Shown here: positions 23,559 to 32,375 of the stretch, piece after piece
Layout: each line of letters starts with the position of its first letter
Position numbering within the stretch: the first letter of the stretch is position 1
From: Roseococcus suduntuyensis
GTDB lineage: Bacteria; Pseudomonadota; Alphaproteobacteria; Acetobacterales; Acetobacteraceae
Assembly (NCBI RefSeq): GCF_014196305.1
Contig: NZ_JACIDJ010000011.1
Coordinates: 1 to 64,000, forward strand
DNA: 64,000 nucleotides
Direction of reading: 5' to 3'
Position numbers and translations under genes: made by a program
The notes under the pieces: model-generated
What the model was told of the DNA's origin: nothing
Databases searched by the model: none
Seen by the model: only the letters and a program-made list of their open reading frames with translations

Positions 23559-23860
23559 GGTGGGCACCCCTGCTGTCCGCGCGCAGCTTGGGCCGGGCGG
23601 GAGGGGTGGAAAAGGGGGGAAAAGCAGGGGGCGGCCGCATTCGGGGGGGAGAGTTGGCGCGACCGCCCCCTGAAGTTGGGCTCCCTGGCGGCGAGGCGCC
23701 GCCCCGGGAGGTCCGGGAGAGACGGGAGTGTTCGGGGGGAGAACACATCCCATGCCGCAATGTGGGGAGGCCGAGTTACGGAAGTGTTGCCGGCACCGCA
23801 CGAATTGTCGCGGGCGGCGGCCGGGTCTATGCCGAGGGCCGGATCTGGGAAGGAAGACGG
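23559..23860. other. 302-bp divergent intergenic region with G-tracts and hairpins
   Basis: No gene is supported here. A run of four G-tracts (23590-23606) could form a quadruplex on the plus strand and lies 32 bp upstream of the AtzG-like start. A hairpin pairs CTCCC-GGCGGCG (23681-23693) with CGCCGCC-GGGAG (23697-23710). A second pairs GTGTTC with GAACAC just after it. Both would lie in the 5' leader of the CoA-transferase mRNA if transcription starts upstream of them. Confidence 0.45.
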
Positions 23861-25027
23861 ATGCTGCCGCTCACGGGCCTCAAGGTGGTGGAACTCGGGC
23901 ACTACATCGCCGCCCCCTTCTGCACGCGGCTGCTGGCCGATCTGGGCGCCGAGGTCATCAAGGTGGAGCCGCCCGGCGGCGACCCCTTCCGCGGCTGGGG
24001 CGCCAAGCACAACGGGCATTCCGTGTGGTTCAGCGTGCATGGGCGCAACAAGCTCTCGGTCACGCTCGACCTCAAGAGCGAGGAAGGGAAGCGCCGGGTG
24101 AAGGCGCTCTGCGCCCGCGCCGATGCGGTGGTGGAGAATTTCCGCCCCGGCTACCTGGAGCGCATCGGCCTCGGCCCCGAGGTGCTGCATGCGGCCAACC
24201 CGAACCTCATCATCGCGCGCATCAGTGGCTATGGGCAGGACGGGCCCTATCGCGACAAGCCGGCCTTCGGCGCCATCGGCGAGGCCATGGGCGGACTGCG
24301 CCACCTGACGGCCAATCCGGGCCAGAGCGAATACCCGCCACCGCGCTGCGGCGTCTCCATCAGCGATGACCTGGCGGGGATGTATGCGGCGCTTGCCATC
24401 GCTTCGGCCTGCTGGGGGCGCGAGCGGGGCAACAATGCGGGCAAGGTGCTGGACCTGGACCTGGTTTCCTCCGTGTTCTCGCTGATGGAGGGCATGCTGC
24501 CCGAGCACGGGCTGTTCGGCTGGGTGCGCCAGCCGGCGGGTGCCGCCATCCCGACCGCGGCCCCCACCAACACCTACCCCTGCGCCGATGGGAAATGGCT
24601 TTGCGTCGCCGGCAATTCGGACCTGATCTTCGCCCGCCTCATGGCGCTGATCGGCCGGCCGGAGCTTGCCGCCGACCCGCGCATGGCCACCAATGGCGGC
24701 CGCTGCGAACACGCGGCCGAGCTGGATGCCGCCATCGCCGACTGGACGCGCACCCTGCCCGCCAAGGAGGCCGAGGCGCTTCTGGAAGGTGCGGAGGTGC
24801 CGTGCTCGCGCCTCTACGACATCGCCGACTGCGCGACCGACCCGCACTTCCTTGCGCGCGGCATGGTGCAGAAGGTGGCCGACCCGCTGCTGGGCGAGGT
24901 GCTGCACCCGGCACCCCCCTTCCGTTTCGACGGCATCGCCCCCGCCGAGATGATCCGCTGGCCCGGCCGTGCGGCCGGCGCGGACAATGACCATGTGTTC
25001 CATGAATTGCTGGGAGAAGCCCGATGA
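23861..25027 (+). CDS. CaiB/BaiF (class III) CoA-transferase
   Basis: This 388-residue family III CoA-transferase moves CoA between carboxylic acids through an aspartyl-CoA thioester. Seen are LKVVELGHYIAAPFCTRLLADLGAEVIKVEPP at the N-terminus and the likely catalytic Asp in VSISDDLAGMYAA (Asp169 or Asp170). The ATG at 23861 follows a clear GGAAGGA site. The gene overlaps an HMG-CoA lyase by ATGA. The pair could activate and then cleave a branched 3-hydroxy-3-methyl dicarboxylic acid; that substrate is inferred from the pairing only. Confidence 0.86.
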   Translation: MLPLTGLKVVELGHYIAAPFCTRLLADLGAEVIKVEPPGGDPFRGWGAKHNGHSVWFSVHGRNKLSVTLDLKSEEGKRRVKALCARADAVVENFRPGYLERIGLGPEVLHAANPNLIIARISGYGQDGPYRDKPAFGAIGEAMGGLRHLTANPGQSEYPPPRCGVSISDDLAGMYAALAIASACWGRERGNNAGKVLDLDLVSSVFSLMEGMLPEHGLFGWVRQPAGAAIPTAAPTNTYPCADGKWLCVAGNSDLIFARLMALIGRPELAADPRMATNGGRCEHAAELDAAIADWTRTLPAKEAEALLEGAEVPCSRLYDIADCATDPHFLARGMVQKVADPLLGEVLHPAPPFRFDGIAPAEMIRWPGRAAGADNDHVFHELLGEAR

Positions 25028-25911
25028 ACGTCACCCTCTCCGAAGTCTCCCCGCGCGACGGGCTGCAGCCCATCAAGGAATGGGTGCCGACCGAGACCAA
25101 GGTGGCGCTGGTGCGCGCCCTGCACGCGGCCGGCGTCACGCGGATGGAGGTGGGCAGCTTCGTCAGCCCCAAGGCCATCCCGCAGATGGCCGACACGAAT
25201 GAGGTGCTGAAGGCGGCGAAGCAGCTCGATGGCTTGGAATGCACCGTGCTGGTGCCCAACCGGCGCGGCTTCGACACGGCCATCCAGGCGGGCGCGGATC
25301 GCTTAGGCTTCTTCATGTCGGTGACGGAGAGCCACAACAAGGCGAACCTCAACCGCACGCGCATGGAGAGCTTCGCGGAACTGGCCAAGCTGGTGCAGGA
25401 GACGCCGAAGGGCACGAAGATCCGCTTCAACCTCTCCTGCGCCTTCCACTGCCCCTTCGAGGGCGTGGTGCCGGAGGCCGAGGCGCTGGACTGGATCGAG
25501 CGTGCCCAGGCGCTGGACGCCGACATGGAGGTGGCCATCGCCGACACCACCGGCAATGCGGCGCCCGACCAGGTGCGCCGCGTCTTCACCCACGCGATCG
25601 AGAGCTGGGGCAACCGCTTCGCCTTCCACGGGCATGACACCTATGGGCTGGGGCTGGCCAACATGCTGGCCGCCTGGGAGGCGGGGTGCCGCGTGTTCGA
25701 CGCGGGCTCGGGCGGGATCGGCGGCTGCCCCTATGCGCCGGGGGCCACGGGCAACACTGCCATGGAAGATGCCGCCTGGATGTTCGAGCGGATGGGTGTC
25801 TCCACCGGGCTGAACTGGCCCAGGCTGCTGGAAGCGGCGGACATGGCCGCCGCCATCCCGGGCGCCATGCCAGGCGGGCGGGTGCGCGGCGTGCCGGGGG
25901 CGCGCGGGTGA
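25024..25911 (+). CDS. Hydroxymethylglutaryl-CoA lyase family protein
   Basis: This 295-residue HMGL/DRE-TIM metallolyase cleaves HMG-CoA, or a related 3-hydroxyacyl-CoA, to a ketone or keto acid and acetyl-CoA. Visible are SPRDGLQ with Arg11/Asp12, the metal-binding His202-x-His204 in FHGHDTYGLG, and GIGGCPYAPGATGN with the active-site Cys235. It is coupled to the CoA-transferase by ATGA. The last codons and the stop lie inside the first unit of a 25-bp tandem repeat, so the C-terminal tail (GVPGARG) is repeat-derived. Confidence 0.88.
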   Translation: MNVTLSEVSPRDGLQPIKEWVPTETKVALVRALHAAGVTRMEVGSFVSPKAIPQMADTNEVLKAAKQLDGLECTVLVPNRRGFDTAIQAGADRLGFFMSVTESHNKANLNRTRMESFAELAKLVQETPKGTKIRFNLSCAFHCPFEGVVPEAEALDWIERAQALDADMEVAIADTTGNAAPDQVRRVFTHAIESWGNRFAFHGHDTYGLGLANMLAAWEAGCRVFDAGSGGIGGCPYAPGATGNTAMEDAAWMFERMGVSTGLNWPRLLEAADMAAAIPGAMPGGRVRGVPGARG

Positions 25912-26015
25912 AGCCGTGCCTGGGGCGCGCGGGTAAAGTCGTGCCTAGGGCGCGCGGGTAAAGCCTTGCCGGGGGCACGCGGGTGAAGCCTTGCCTGGCG
26001 CGCGCGGCGTGACGA
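25891..26015. repeat. 25-bp tandem repeat, about 4.5 copies, spanning the HMG-CoA lyase stop
   Basis: Units start at 25891, 25916, 25941, 25966 and 25991 (the last degenerate). Their shared core is a GTGCC or TTGCC start, a G-rich run, CGCGCGGGT, then GAAGCC or AAAGTC. The first unit supplies the last codons and the TGA of the lyase gene. Later units lie in the 3' untranslated part. No unit is palindromic. Confidence 0.85.
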
Positions 26016-26040
26016 GCCGCGCGGCACAGCCCGCTCGAAA

Positions 26041-26059
26041 GGAAATCTTCAAGACTTCC
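26041..26059. promoter_or_regulatory. 19-bp near-palindrome upstream of the small membrane protein gene
   Basis: GGAAATCTTCAAGACTTCC pairs GGAA-TCTT with AAGA-TTCC around a central C, with one mismatched position. It sits 17 bp before the ATG at 26076, in a locally AT-richer stretch, so it could be an operator. It could instead be a weak terminator for the lyase operon. Confidence 0.4.
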
Positions 26060-26075
26060 TGACATTTCTTGCCGC

Positions 26076-26381
26076 ATGCGGGACCAGGAAGCTTCGAGCC
26101 ACATCTCCGTCCTGGCCCTGCTCGGGGCCAGCTGCGTGTTCCTGCTGCTGGCCGTGCTGTGGCCGCGCGCGGGACAGCCGGTTCTCCTGACGCTCCCCGC
26201 GGCCGCGTCGCCCTCCGTGCTTGGCGTCGCCGGCTGGCGCGTCACGGGCTGGCGTGACCTGGGACCGCTGCGCCTTCTCCACCTCCAGCCCGATGATCCG
26301 CAGGCCAGCCCGCTGGCGCTGTTGCGGCGGACGGGCGGCTGGCTGGCCATCAACTCCACCCGCTCCGGCGGGTGCCTGTAG
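26076..26381 (+). CDS. Small single-span membrane protein, unknown
   Basis: This 101-residue protein has a hydrophobic segment at about residues 11-30 ([20 protein letters not shown]). A soluble domain rich in Leu, Trp and Arg follows and ends in [15 protein letters not shown]. Strong G/C bias at third codon positions supports coding. It resembles a membrane-anchored periplasmic domain, but I do not recognise the family. It ends 10 bp before the chemotaxis receptor gene on the same strand and may be co-transcribed with it. No strong ribosome binding site is visible. Confidence 0.6.
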   Translation: MRDQEASSHISVLALLGASCVFLLLAVLWPRAGQPVLLTLPAAASPSVLGVAGWRVTGWRDLGPLRLLHLQPDDPQASPLALLRRTGGWLAINSTRSGGCL

Positions 26382-26391
26382 GGGCTACACC

Positions 26392-27855
26392 ATGGACCTC
26401 ACGCATTTCCGCGCCCAGACGGGCCGCTTCCTTCTCTGCCTCATGGCGGGGATGATCCTGGTGACGCCCCTGGTCGGGCTCTCCTCCGGCGCCCCGATGG
26501 AAGACCTTTTCCTCGGCACGCTCGGGGTGGCGCTGCTGGCCCTGGCCGCGGGCCTCGCGGCACGGCGTGGCGCGGGCAGCGCCCTGGCCGGGCAGACCAT
26601 GGCCGTGGCGCTGATGGCGGCGATCTCCGTCCAGGTCTGGCTGGCGCCCGCCGCCTGGACCCTGGACGCGCACATGGCCTATTTCGCCGGCCTCGCGCTG
26701 CTGGCAGGCTATTGCGACTGGCGGACCGTGCTGGTGGCCACCGTCACCGTCGCCCTGCACCACCTGGTGCTGAGCTACCTGGCCCCCATGGCCGTGTTCG
26801 GCGTGCCGGACGGCAATCTCGGCCGGGTGCTGCTGCATGCCGTCATCCTGCTGGTGGAGGCGGGCGGGCTGCTGCTTCTGGTCCGTGGCCTGCCCCGGGC
26901 TGCGGCGGCGGCCGATGCCGCGCTGGCCGAGGCCCGCGCCGCCCGCGCGGCCGAGGCCGTCGAGGCGCAGCGCCGCCTGGCCGGCGAGGCGGAATCCCAG
27001 GCCGCCAGCCGCCGCACCCGCGCCACCACCGCGGACAGCGTGGAACAAGCCCTGGGCGGGGTGGCCCGCGAGGTGGACACGGCATCGGGCGCGCTGGACG
27101 AGGCCGCGCGCCGCATCAGCGGCGAAGCCAACGCCGCGGCGGAGGAGGCCGAGGCGGCGCGCAGCGCCGTGACGGAGGCGGCGAGCGGCGTGCAAACCGT
27201 GGCCGCGGCCTCGGAGGAGCTGGCCGCGGCGGTGTGCGAGATCACCCGGCGGGTGGCCCAGGCCAGCGAGGTCGCGGGCCGCGCCGCCGCCCAGACCGAA
27301 AGCACCGGCGCCATCGTGAACGGCCTGTCGGACAGCGCGCAGCGCATCGGCGACGTGCTGCGCCTCATCAGCGACATCGCGGGGCAGACGAATTTGCTGG
27401 CGCTGAACGCCACCATCGAGGCAGCCCGCGCCGGCGAGGCCGGCAAGGGCTTCGCCGTGGTGGCGAGCGAGGTGAAGAACCTGGCCGGGCAGACCGCCCG
27501 CGCCACGGAGGAGATCGGCCAGCAGATCAGCGCCATCCGCGCCGCGACCGATAATGCCGTGGCGGCCATCCAGGCCATCAGCCAGGTGGTGGGCGAGGTG
27601 AACGAGGTGGCCGGCACCATCGCCTCGGCCGTGGAGGAGCAGGGGACGGCCACGCGCGAGATCGCGGGCGCCAGCGCCACCGTGGCGCAGGGCACCGAAG
27701 CCGCCGCGGCGGCGGTGAGCCGGGCGGTGGAGCGGATGGGGCGCACGGCCGAGGCGGTGTCGGAGCTTGAAAGCATGGCCGATGCCCTCCGGAACGAGGC
27801 CGTAATCCTCCGCAACACCTTGCAGGACACGACAGCGGGCCTCCGCGCCGCCTGA
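26392..27855 (+). CDS. Methyl-accepting chemotaxis protein with membrane-embedded sensor
   Basis: This 487-residue chemoreceptor has an N-terminal module of about six membrane helices (residues 13-165) and no large periplasmic domain. That module contains [17 protein letters not shown] and [10 protein letters not shown] with conserved His. A coiled linker follows, then the MCP signalling domain with its hairpin tip [27 protein letters not shown]. It should control CheA-dependent signalling, perhaps sensing a membrane or intracellular cue. The ATG at 26392 precedes the first helix. No che genes are adjacent. Confidence 0.87.
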   Translation: MDLTHFRAQTGRFLLCLMAGMILVTPLVGLSSGAPMEDLFLGTLGVALLALAAGLAARRGAGSALAGQTMAVALMAAISVQVWLAPAAWTLDAHMAYFAGLALLAGYCDWRTVLVATVTVALHHLVLSYLAPMAVFGVPDGNLGRVLLHAVILLVEAGGLLLLVRGLPRAAAAADAALAEARAARAAEAVEAQRRLAGEAESQAASRRTRATTADSVEQALGGVAREVDTASGALDEAARRISGEANAAAEEAEAARSAVTEAASGVQTVAAASEELAAAVCEITRRVAQASEVAGRAAAQTESTGAIVNGLSDSAQRIGDVLRLISDIAGQTNLLALNATIEAARAGEAGKGFAVVASEVKNLAGQTARATEEIGQQISAIRAATDNAVAAIQAISQVVGEVNEVAGTIASAVEEQGTATREIAGASATVAQGTEAAAAAVSRAVERMGRTAEAVSELESMADALRNEAVILRNTLQDTTAGLRAA

Positions 27856-27861
27856 GACCTT

Positions 27862-27876
27862 GCCGGCGGCGCCGGC
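27862..27876 (+). terminator. Hairpin after the chemoreceptor gene
   Basis: GCCGGC, a 3-nt loop and GCCGGC form a 6-bp perfect stem just after the TGA at 27855. It lies before the rplY leader. There is no T-run. Confidence 0.35.
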
Positions 27877-27982
27877 ATCGCCTACACCCCGCGCCAGGGC
27901 GGCACCCCTGGAGGCCGCCTGCTTCCGTTCGGGCATCTGCCTGGGCAGGGGCGAAACATACCCGCAGCAAGGAGTTTCTGGC

Positions 27983-28675
27983 ATGGTCCAGACCATTCGG
28001 ATCGAGGCCGAGGCGCGCGGGCGTGCCGGTAAGGGGGCGGCGCGCGCGACCCGGCGAGAGGGGCTTGTCCCCGGTGTCGTCTATGGGGCGAAGCGGGAGG
28101 CCACGCTGGTCGCCTTCGACCCCCGCGACATCATGAAGGAGCTGCACAAGGGCTCCTGGCAGTCGCACGTCTATGACGTGGTGGTGAAGGACGGCCCGAC
28201 CGAGCGCGCCCTTCTGCGCGAGGTGCAGTTCCACCCCGTGACCGACCGCCCCATCCACATTGATTTCCAGCGCCTGGCGCCGGGGGCCCGCATCCGCATC
28301 AAGGTGCCGGTCGTGTTCAAGCACGAGGACAGCTGCCCCGGCCTGAAGGCGGGCGGCGTGCTGAACCTGGTGCGCCGTGAACTCGAAGTGCTGGTGGACC
28401 CCGAGGCGGTGCCCGAGACCTTCCACATCGACCTGGCGGAAGCCAAGATCGGCGACAGCATCCGCTGGTCGGCCGTGGTGGACAAGGCGGACGCCAAGCC
28501 CGTGATCACCGGCCGCGACTTCGTGGTGGCCACCATCGCCCCGCCGACCGTGGTCGAGGAGGTGGCCGCCCCGGTCGCCGCCGCCGAGCCCGCGAAGAAG
28601 GGCGGCAAGGCCGCGGCCAAGCCGGCCGCGAAGGCGCCCGCCGCCGCCGCCGCCGCCCCGGCGAAGAAGAAGTAA
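27983..28675 (+). CDS. rplY: Large ribosomal subunit protein bL25 (Ctc type)
   Basis: This 230-residue bL25 of the long (Ctc) form binds 5S rRNA. The N-terminal domain has the RRREGLVPGVVYG-like segment and the C-terminal domain contains DFQRLAPGARIRIKVPVVF. It ends in a long Ala/Lys/Pro tail (about residues 195-230), common in alphaproteobacteria. AAGGAG lies nine bases before the ATG at 27983. It heads the plus-strand group rplY-pth-unknown-ychF, a common translation-related arrangement. Confidence 0.95.
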   Translation: MVQTIRIEAEARGRAGKGAARATRREGLVPGVVYGAKREATLVAFDPRDIMKELHKGSWQSHVYDVVVKDGPTERALLREVQFHPVTDRPIHIDFQRLAPGARIRIKVPVVFKHEDSCPGLKAGGVLNLVRRELEVLVDPEAVPETFHIDLAEAKIGDSIRWSAVVDKADAKPVITGRDFVVATIAPPTVVEEVAAPVAAAEPAKKGGKAAAKPAAKAPAAAAAAPAKKK

Positions 28676-28690
28676 GCCGGGAGGCTTGTG

Positions 28691-29266
28691 GTGCGGCTTT
28701 GGGTGGGCCTCGGCAATCCGGGGTCCGAACATGCGAAGCAGCGCCACAACATCGGCTTCATGGCGCTCGACGCCATCGCACGCCGCCACGGCTTCGCGCC
28801 GTGGCGGTCCAAGTTCAAGGGCGAGGTCACGGATGGCAGCGTGGGCGGGCAGCGCCTGTTGCTGCTCAAGCCCATGACCTACATGAACCTGAGCGGCGAG
28901 GCGGTGCAGGCCGCCTGCGCCTTCCACAAGATCCCGCCCGCCGACATCTGGGCCTGGCATGACGAGCTGGACCTGGCGCCCGGCAAGGTCCGGGTGAAGA
29001 AGGGCGGCGGCACCGCCGGCCATAACGGGCTGCGCGACATGCAGCGGGCCCTGGCCACGCCGGATTTCTCCCGGGTGCGGCTCGGCATCGGCCATCCGGG
29101 CCACAAGGACCGCGTGACCGGCCATGTGCTGGGCAACTTCGCCAAGGTGGACAGCTGGGTGGAACCCCTGCTGGATGCGCTGGCCGATGCGGCCCCCTTG
29201 CTTGCCACCGGCAAACCCGAGGAATTCATGACCCGCGTGGCCTATCTGACGCAGGAGACCCCCTGA
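28691..29266 (+). CDS. pth: Peptidyl-tRNA hydrolase
   Basis: This 191-residue Pth recycles peptidyl-tRNA by cleaving the ester bond. It contains WVGLGNPG with the active Asn, QRHNIGF with the catalytic His19, KPMTYMNLSG, HDELDL, and GHNGLRD. Two adjacent GTG codons could start it. GTG 28691 lies six bases from the GGAGG at 28680-28684, against three bases for GTG 28688, so I prefer 28691. It follows rplY by 15 bp. Confidence 0.94.
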   Translation: MRLWVGLGNPGSEHAKQRHNIGFMALDAIARRHGFAPWRSKFKGEVTDGSVGGQRLLLLKPMTYMNLSGEAVQAACAFHKIPPADIWAWHDELDLAPGKVRVKKGGGTAGHNGLRDMQRALATPDFSRVRLGIGHPGHKDRVTGHVLGNFAKVDSWVEPLLDALADAAPLLATGKPEEFMTRVAYLTQETP

Positions 29267-29267
29267 C

Positions 29268-29714
29268 ATGGAGCCAATGGTCGTGGAGGAATTCTTCGGC
29301 GGGCCCGGCCCCGAGGACATGGCCAACGCCGCCGCCGCCATCGCCCAGGCGCTGCGGCAATTCGCGGCCACCGAGGCGCAGGCGGCCGCCGGGCTGCGCG
29401 CCTGCCTGCCCACGCCCACCGAGGCCGGCCCCCTCTCCGACGTGCGGCGCCTGCGCGCGGTCTCGGCCGCGGCCGGCGAGGCCGCCATCCGCGCGGCCCT
29501 GCTGCTGGAGGCGGCCGACATCATCGCTCCCGGTGGGCCGGCGCCCGAACTCGGCGCGGCACTCGCCGCCGCGACCAAGCGCGTGGGCCTGCCGCCCGCC
29601 GTGCTGGTGCCGCTGCTGCGCGCCGCCGCCCTCAGCCTGCCCACGGATGACGCCTCGGCCCGCATTGCCGCGGCCATCCGCGTGCAGGACCTCGCCGCCG
29701 CCATCGCCGGCTGA
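29268..29714 (+). CDS. Ala-rich helical protein of unknown function
   Basis: This 148-residue acidic, very Ala-rich and probably all-helical protein has no Cys and no membrane segment. I do not recognise the family. It starts one base after the pth stop, with AGGAG ten bases before its ATG, and ends 28 bp before ychF. It is therefore almost certainly co-transcribed with these translation genes. A link to translation is only suggested by position. Confidence 0.65.
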   Translation: MEPMVVEEFFGGPGPEDMANAAAAIAQALRQFAATEAQAAAGLRACLPTPTEAGPLSDVRRLRAVSAAAGEAAIRAALLLEAADIIAPGGPAPELGAALAAATKRVGLPPAVLVPLLRAAALSLPTDDASARIAAAIRVQDLAAAIAG

Positions 29715-29742
29715 CACACCCCTTACCGCCAAGGCCAATTCC

Positions 29743-30837
29743 ATGGGTTTCAACTGCGGCATCGTGGGCCTGCCCAATGTGGGCAAATCCACCCTCTTCA
29801 ACGCGCTGACGCAGACGGTGGCAGCCCAGGCGGCCAACTACCCCTTCTGCACCATCGAGCCCAATGTGGGCCGCGTGGCGGTGCCGGACCCGCGCCTCGC
29901 GCAGCTCTCGGCCATCGCCAAGAGCCAGAAGATCATCCCCACCAGCCTTGAGTTCGTGGACATCGCGGGTCTCGTGCGCGGCGCCTCGCGCGGGGAGGGG
30001 CTGGGCAACCAGTTCCTCGGCAACATCCGCGAGGTGGACGCCATCGTCCATGTGCTCCGCTGCTTCGAGGATGGCGACGTCACCCATGTGGATGGCAGCG
30101 TGGACCCGCTGCGCGACGCCGAGACGGTCGAGACCGAGCTCATGCTGGCCGACCTCGACAGCCTGGAGAAGCGCGTGCCGCAGCTCCAGAAGAAGGCGCG
30201 CGGCAATGACAAGGAAGCCGCCGCGCAGCTCGCCCTGGTCGAGGCGCTGATCCCCGCCCTTTCCGCCGGCCGCCCCGCGCGCACCGCCGTGCCCAAGGGC
30301 GAGGAGGAGGCCGCGCGGCGCCTGGGGCTGATGACCACGAAGCCCGTGCTCTATGTGTGCAATGTGGAGGAGGCCTCCGCCGCCACGGGCAATGCCCAGA
30401 GCGAGCGGGTGATGGCCCGCGCCAAGGCCGAGGGGGCGCGCGCCGTCGTCGTCTCCGCCGCCATCGAGGCCGAGATCGCGCAGATGGCCGAGGGCGACCG
30501 GGGCGAGTTCCTCGAAACACTGGGCCTCAACGACAGCGGCCTCGATCGCGTCATCCGCGCGGGCTACGAGCTGCTGGGGCTGGTCACCTATTTCACCTGC
30601 GGCCCCAAGGAAACCCGCGCCTGGACCATCCACCAGGGCATGACCGCGCCCCAGGCCGCCGGCGTCATCCATGGCGACTTCGAGCGCGGCTTCATCGCCG
30701 CTGAAACCATCGCCTTCGACGACTACGTCAAGCTCGGCGGCGAACAGGGCGCCAAGGAAGCCGGCAAGATGCGGGTGGAAGGCAAGACCTACATCGTCCG
30801 CGACGGCGACGTGATGCTGTTCCGGTTCAACGTCTGA
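29743..30837 (+). CDS. ychF: Ribosome-associated ATPase YchF (Obg-like)
   Basis: This 364-residue YchF/OLA1 protein matches the family's usual length. It has the P-loop GLPNVGKST (residues 9-17), switch [11 protein letters not shown], and the non-canonical NVEE in place of NKxD that gives ATP rather than GTP preference. A TGS-like C-terminus ends in [13 protein letters not shown]. It binds ribosomes and modulates stress responses and translation. The ATG at 29743 gives the canonical [16 protein letters not shown]. The gene ends at a large palindromic element. Confidence 0.95.
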   Translation: MGFNCGIVGLPNVGKSTLFNALTQTVAAQAANYPFCTIEPNVGRVAVPDPRLAQLSAIAKSQKIIPTSLEFVDIAGLVRGASRGEGLGNQFLGNIREVDAIVHVLRCFEDGDVTHVDGSVDPLRDAETVETELMLADLDSLEKRVPQLQKKARGNDKEAAAQLALVEALIPALSAGRPARTAVPKGEEEAARRLGLMTTKPVLYVCNVEEASAATGNAQSERVMARAKAEGARAVVVSAAIEAEIAQMAEGDRGEFLETLGLNDSGLDRVIRAGYELLGLVTYFTCGPKETRAWTIHQGMTAPQAAGVIHGDFERGFIAAETIAFDDYVKLGGEQGAKEAGKMRVEGKTYIVRDGDVMLFRFNV

Positions 30838-30847
30838 GGGGCATCGC

Positions 30848-31053
30848 GGGGGACGCTGTCCCCCGTACCCCCTGCCAAAGGCCATGGCCTTTGGAAACCG
30901 TCAGTTTTGGGGTTTGCGGGAGGGGGCATGGCCCGCCCGTGATCACGCGCGCGCCCGTGACGCCCCCTCCCGCAAACCCCAACAATCGAATGGGTGTCCA
31001 GAGGCCCTCGGCCTCTGGCAGGTGGGGTGTGGGGAGGACGGCGTCCTCCCCAC
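30848..31053. repeat. 206-bp composite palindromic (REP/BIME-like) element
   Basis: The element holds five stem-loops in near mirror order. A: GGGGGAC/GTCCCCC (30848-30864). B: a 20-bp perfect palindrome (30875-30894). Centre: 21-bp perfect arms (30907-30927 and 30962-30982) around 34 bp. C: CCAGAGGCC/GGCCTCTGG (30998-31018). D: GTGGGGAGGAC/GTCCTCCCCAC (31029-31053). A-spacer-B resembles the reverse complement of C-spacer-D. It lies between convergent ychF and the DUF1674 gene and may end transcripts from both sides. Confidence 0.85.
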
Positions 31054-31060
31054 GACGCCC

Positions 31061-31249
31061 TCAGAAATCGCTGACCCGGCCCTTGCGTTCCCAGTCGTTG
31101 TAGCGCGTAGGCTCGGGCCCGGTGGGGCCGCCGTCTTCGCCTTCGCGGCGTGCGGGCGGGTGTTTCGGCCGTTCGATCTTGGTCAGCGGGGGGGCGGTGC
31201 GGGGTTTGCCACCGGGGATGGCATCGGTCGGCTTGTCTGGCGCGTTCAT
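31061..31249 (-). CDS. DUF1674 protein (SdhAF4-like assembly factor)
   Basis: This 62-residue protein ends in [23 protein letters not shown], the near-invariant tail of DUF1674/SdhAF4. Eukaryotic relatives help flavinylated succinate dehydrogenase subunit A assemble; bacterial relatives are assumed to do the same. The N-terminal 30 residues are proline- and lysine-rich and variable, as usual. It is divergent from htpX with a 36-bp gap and convergent with ychF across the palindromic element. No sdh genes are in the window. Confidence 0.85.
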   Translation of the reverse strand: MNAPDKPTDAIPGGKPRTAPPLTKIERPKHPPARREGEDGGPTGPEPTRYNDWERKGRVSDF

Positions 31250-31285
31250 GCACACGATTTGGGGGTTTGGAAGGAGTTTCGGAAG

Positions 31286-32224
31286 ATGGCAAAGACCTTC
31301 ATCCTGCTGGCGGGCATGACGGCGCTGTTCCTCGCGGTCGGCTACCTGGTGGGGGGGCAGGCGGGCGCGATGATCGCGCTGCTGGTGGCGGGCGGCATGA
31401 ACCTGTTCGCCTGGTGGGGCAGTGACGGGATGGTGCTGCGCATGCACAACGCCCAGCCCGTGACGCCGCAGGAGGCGCCGCAGCTCTACGCCATGACCGA
31501 GCGCCTGGCGCAGCGCGCCGGCATTCCCATGCCCGCGCTCTACATCATCCATGAGGACCAGCCCAACGCCTTCGCCACCGGCCGCAGTCCGGAGAAGGGC
31601 GTGGTGGCGCTGAACACCGGCCTGCTCAACATGATGAGCGAGCAGGAGGTGGCGGGCGTCATCGCGCATGAGATGGCGCACATCAAGAACCGCGACACGC
31701 TGATCATGGCCGTGACGGCCAGCATCGCGGGTGCCATCGGCTTCCTCGCGCAGTTCGGCTTCATGATGGGCGGCAACCGCGACGGGCGGAGCCCCTTCGG
31801 CTTGATCGGCATGATCCTGCTGATGATCCTGGGCCCGATCGCCGCCATGGTGGTGCAGATGGCCATCAGCCGTTCGCGCGAATACGAGGCCGATGCGGAG
31901 GGCGCGCGCATCTGCGGCGACCCGGCCTGGCTGGCGAATGGTCTCGCGCAGCTGGAGCGCTACAAGCAGGGGCGTGTGAACCAGGCGGCCGAGGCCAATC
32001 CCGCCACGGCGCACATGTTCATCATCAACCCGCTCTCGGGCTTCCGCATTGACGGGCTGTTCTCCACCCACCCGCCGACGGAGGAGCGCATCGCGCGCCT
32101 CATGGCCATGCGCGGCAGCGGCGGCGGTGCGGGCGTGGCGCCGGGCGGCTGGGCCAAGCCCGCCTCGGTGGGTGGTTCGCCCTGGGGCCAGGCGCCGAAG
32201 CGCCGCAGCCCCTGGGCGCGCTGA
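31286..32224 (+). CDS. htpX: Zinc metalloprotease HtpX
   Basis: This 312-residue M48 inner-membrane protease takes part in quality control of misfolded membrane proteins. Two N-terminal transmembrane segments (about residues 5-40) and two further ones (about 145-200) flank the catalytic region. The zinc motif is HEMAH (His128, Glu129, His132), with the third ligand Glu in [12 protein letters not shown] flexible Gly/Pro-rich tail follows. AAGGAG precedes the ATG by nine bases. It is often heat- or envelope-stress-induced, but no sigma-32 site was identified. Confidence 0.94.
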   Translation: MAKTFILLAGMTALFLAVGYLVGGQAGAMIALLVAGGMNLFAWWGSDGMVLRMHNAQPVTPQEAPQLYAMTERLAQRAGIPMPALYIIHEDQPNAFATGRSPEKGVVALNTGLLNMMSEQEVAGVIAHEMAHIKNRDTLIMAVTASIAGAIGFLAQFGFMMGGNRDGRSPFGLIGMILLMILGPIAAMVVQMAISRSREYEADAEGARICGDPAWLANGLAQLERYKQGRVNQAAEANPATAHMFIINPLSGFRIDGLFSTHPPTEERIARLMAMRGSGGGAGVAPGGWAKPASVGGSPWGQAPKRRSPWAR

Positions 32225-32249
32225 GCCGCGCTGCCCCCTGAATGGGCCG

Positions 32250-32276
32250 CACCCTGCCGCTTTGTCGGGCAGGGTG
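32250..32276 (+). terminator. Terminator-like hairpin after htpX
   Basis: CACCCTGCC (32250-32258) and GGCAGGGTG (32268-32276) form a perfect 9-bp stem with a 9-nt loop, 26 bp after the htpX stop. Only a short T-stretch follows, in GGATTTG. Confidence 0.55.
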
Positions 32277-32375
32277 GGATTTGTCCGGATGGTTTGCGGG
32301 GGTGAAAGGGTTGTTCCCTGGGCGGCGCATGCGAAGTTGCGCGCGAACCTCGACCCATCAGGGAGAAACCCGTCC

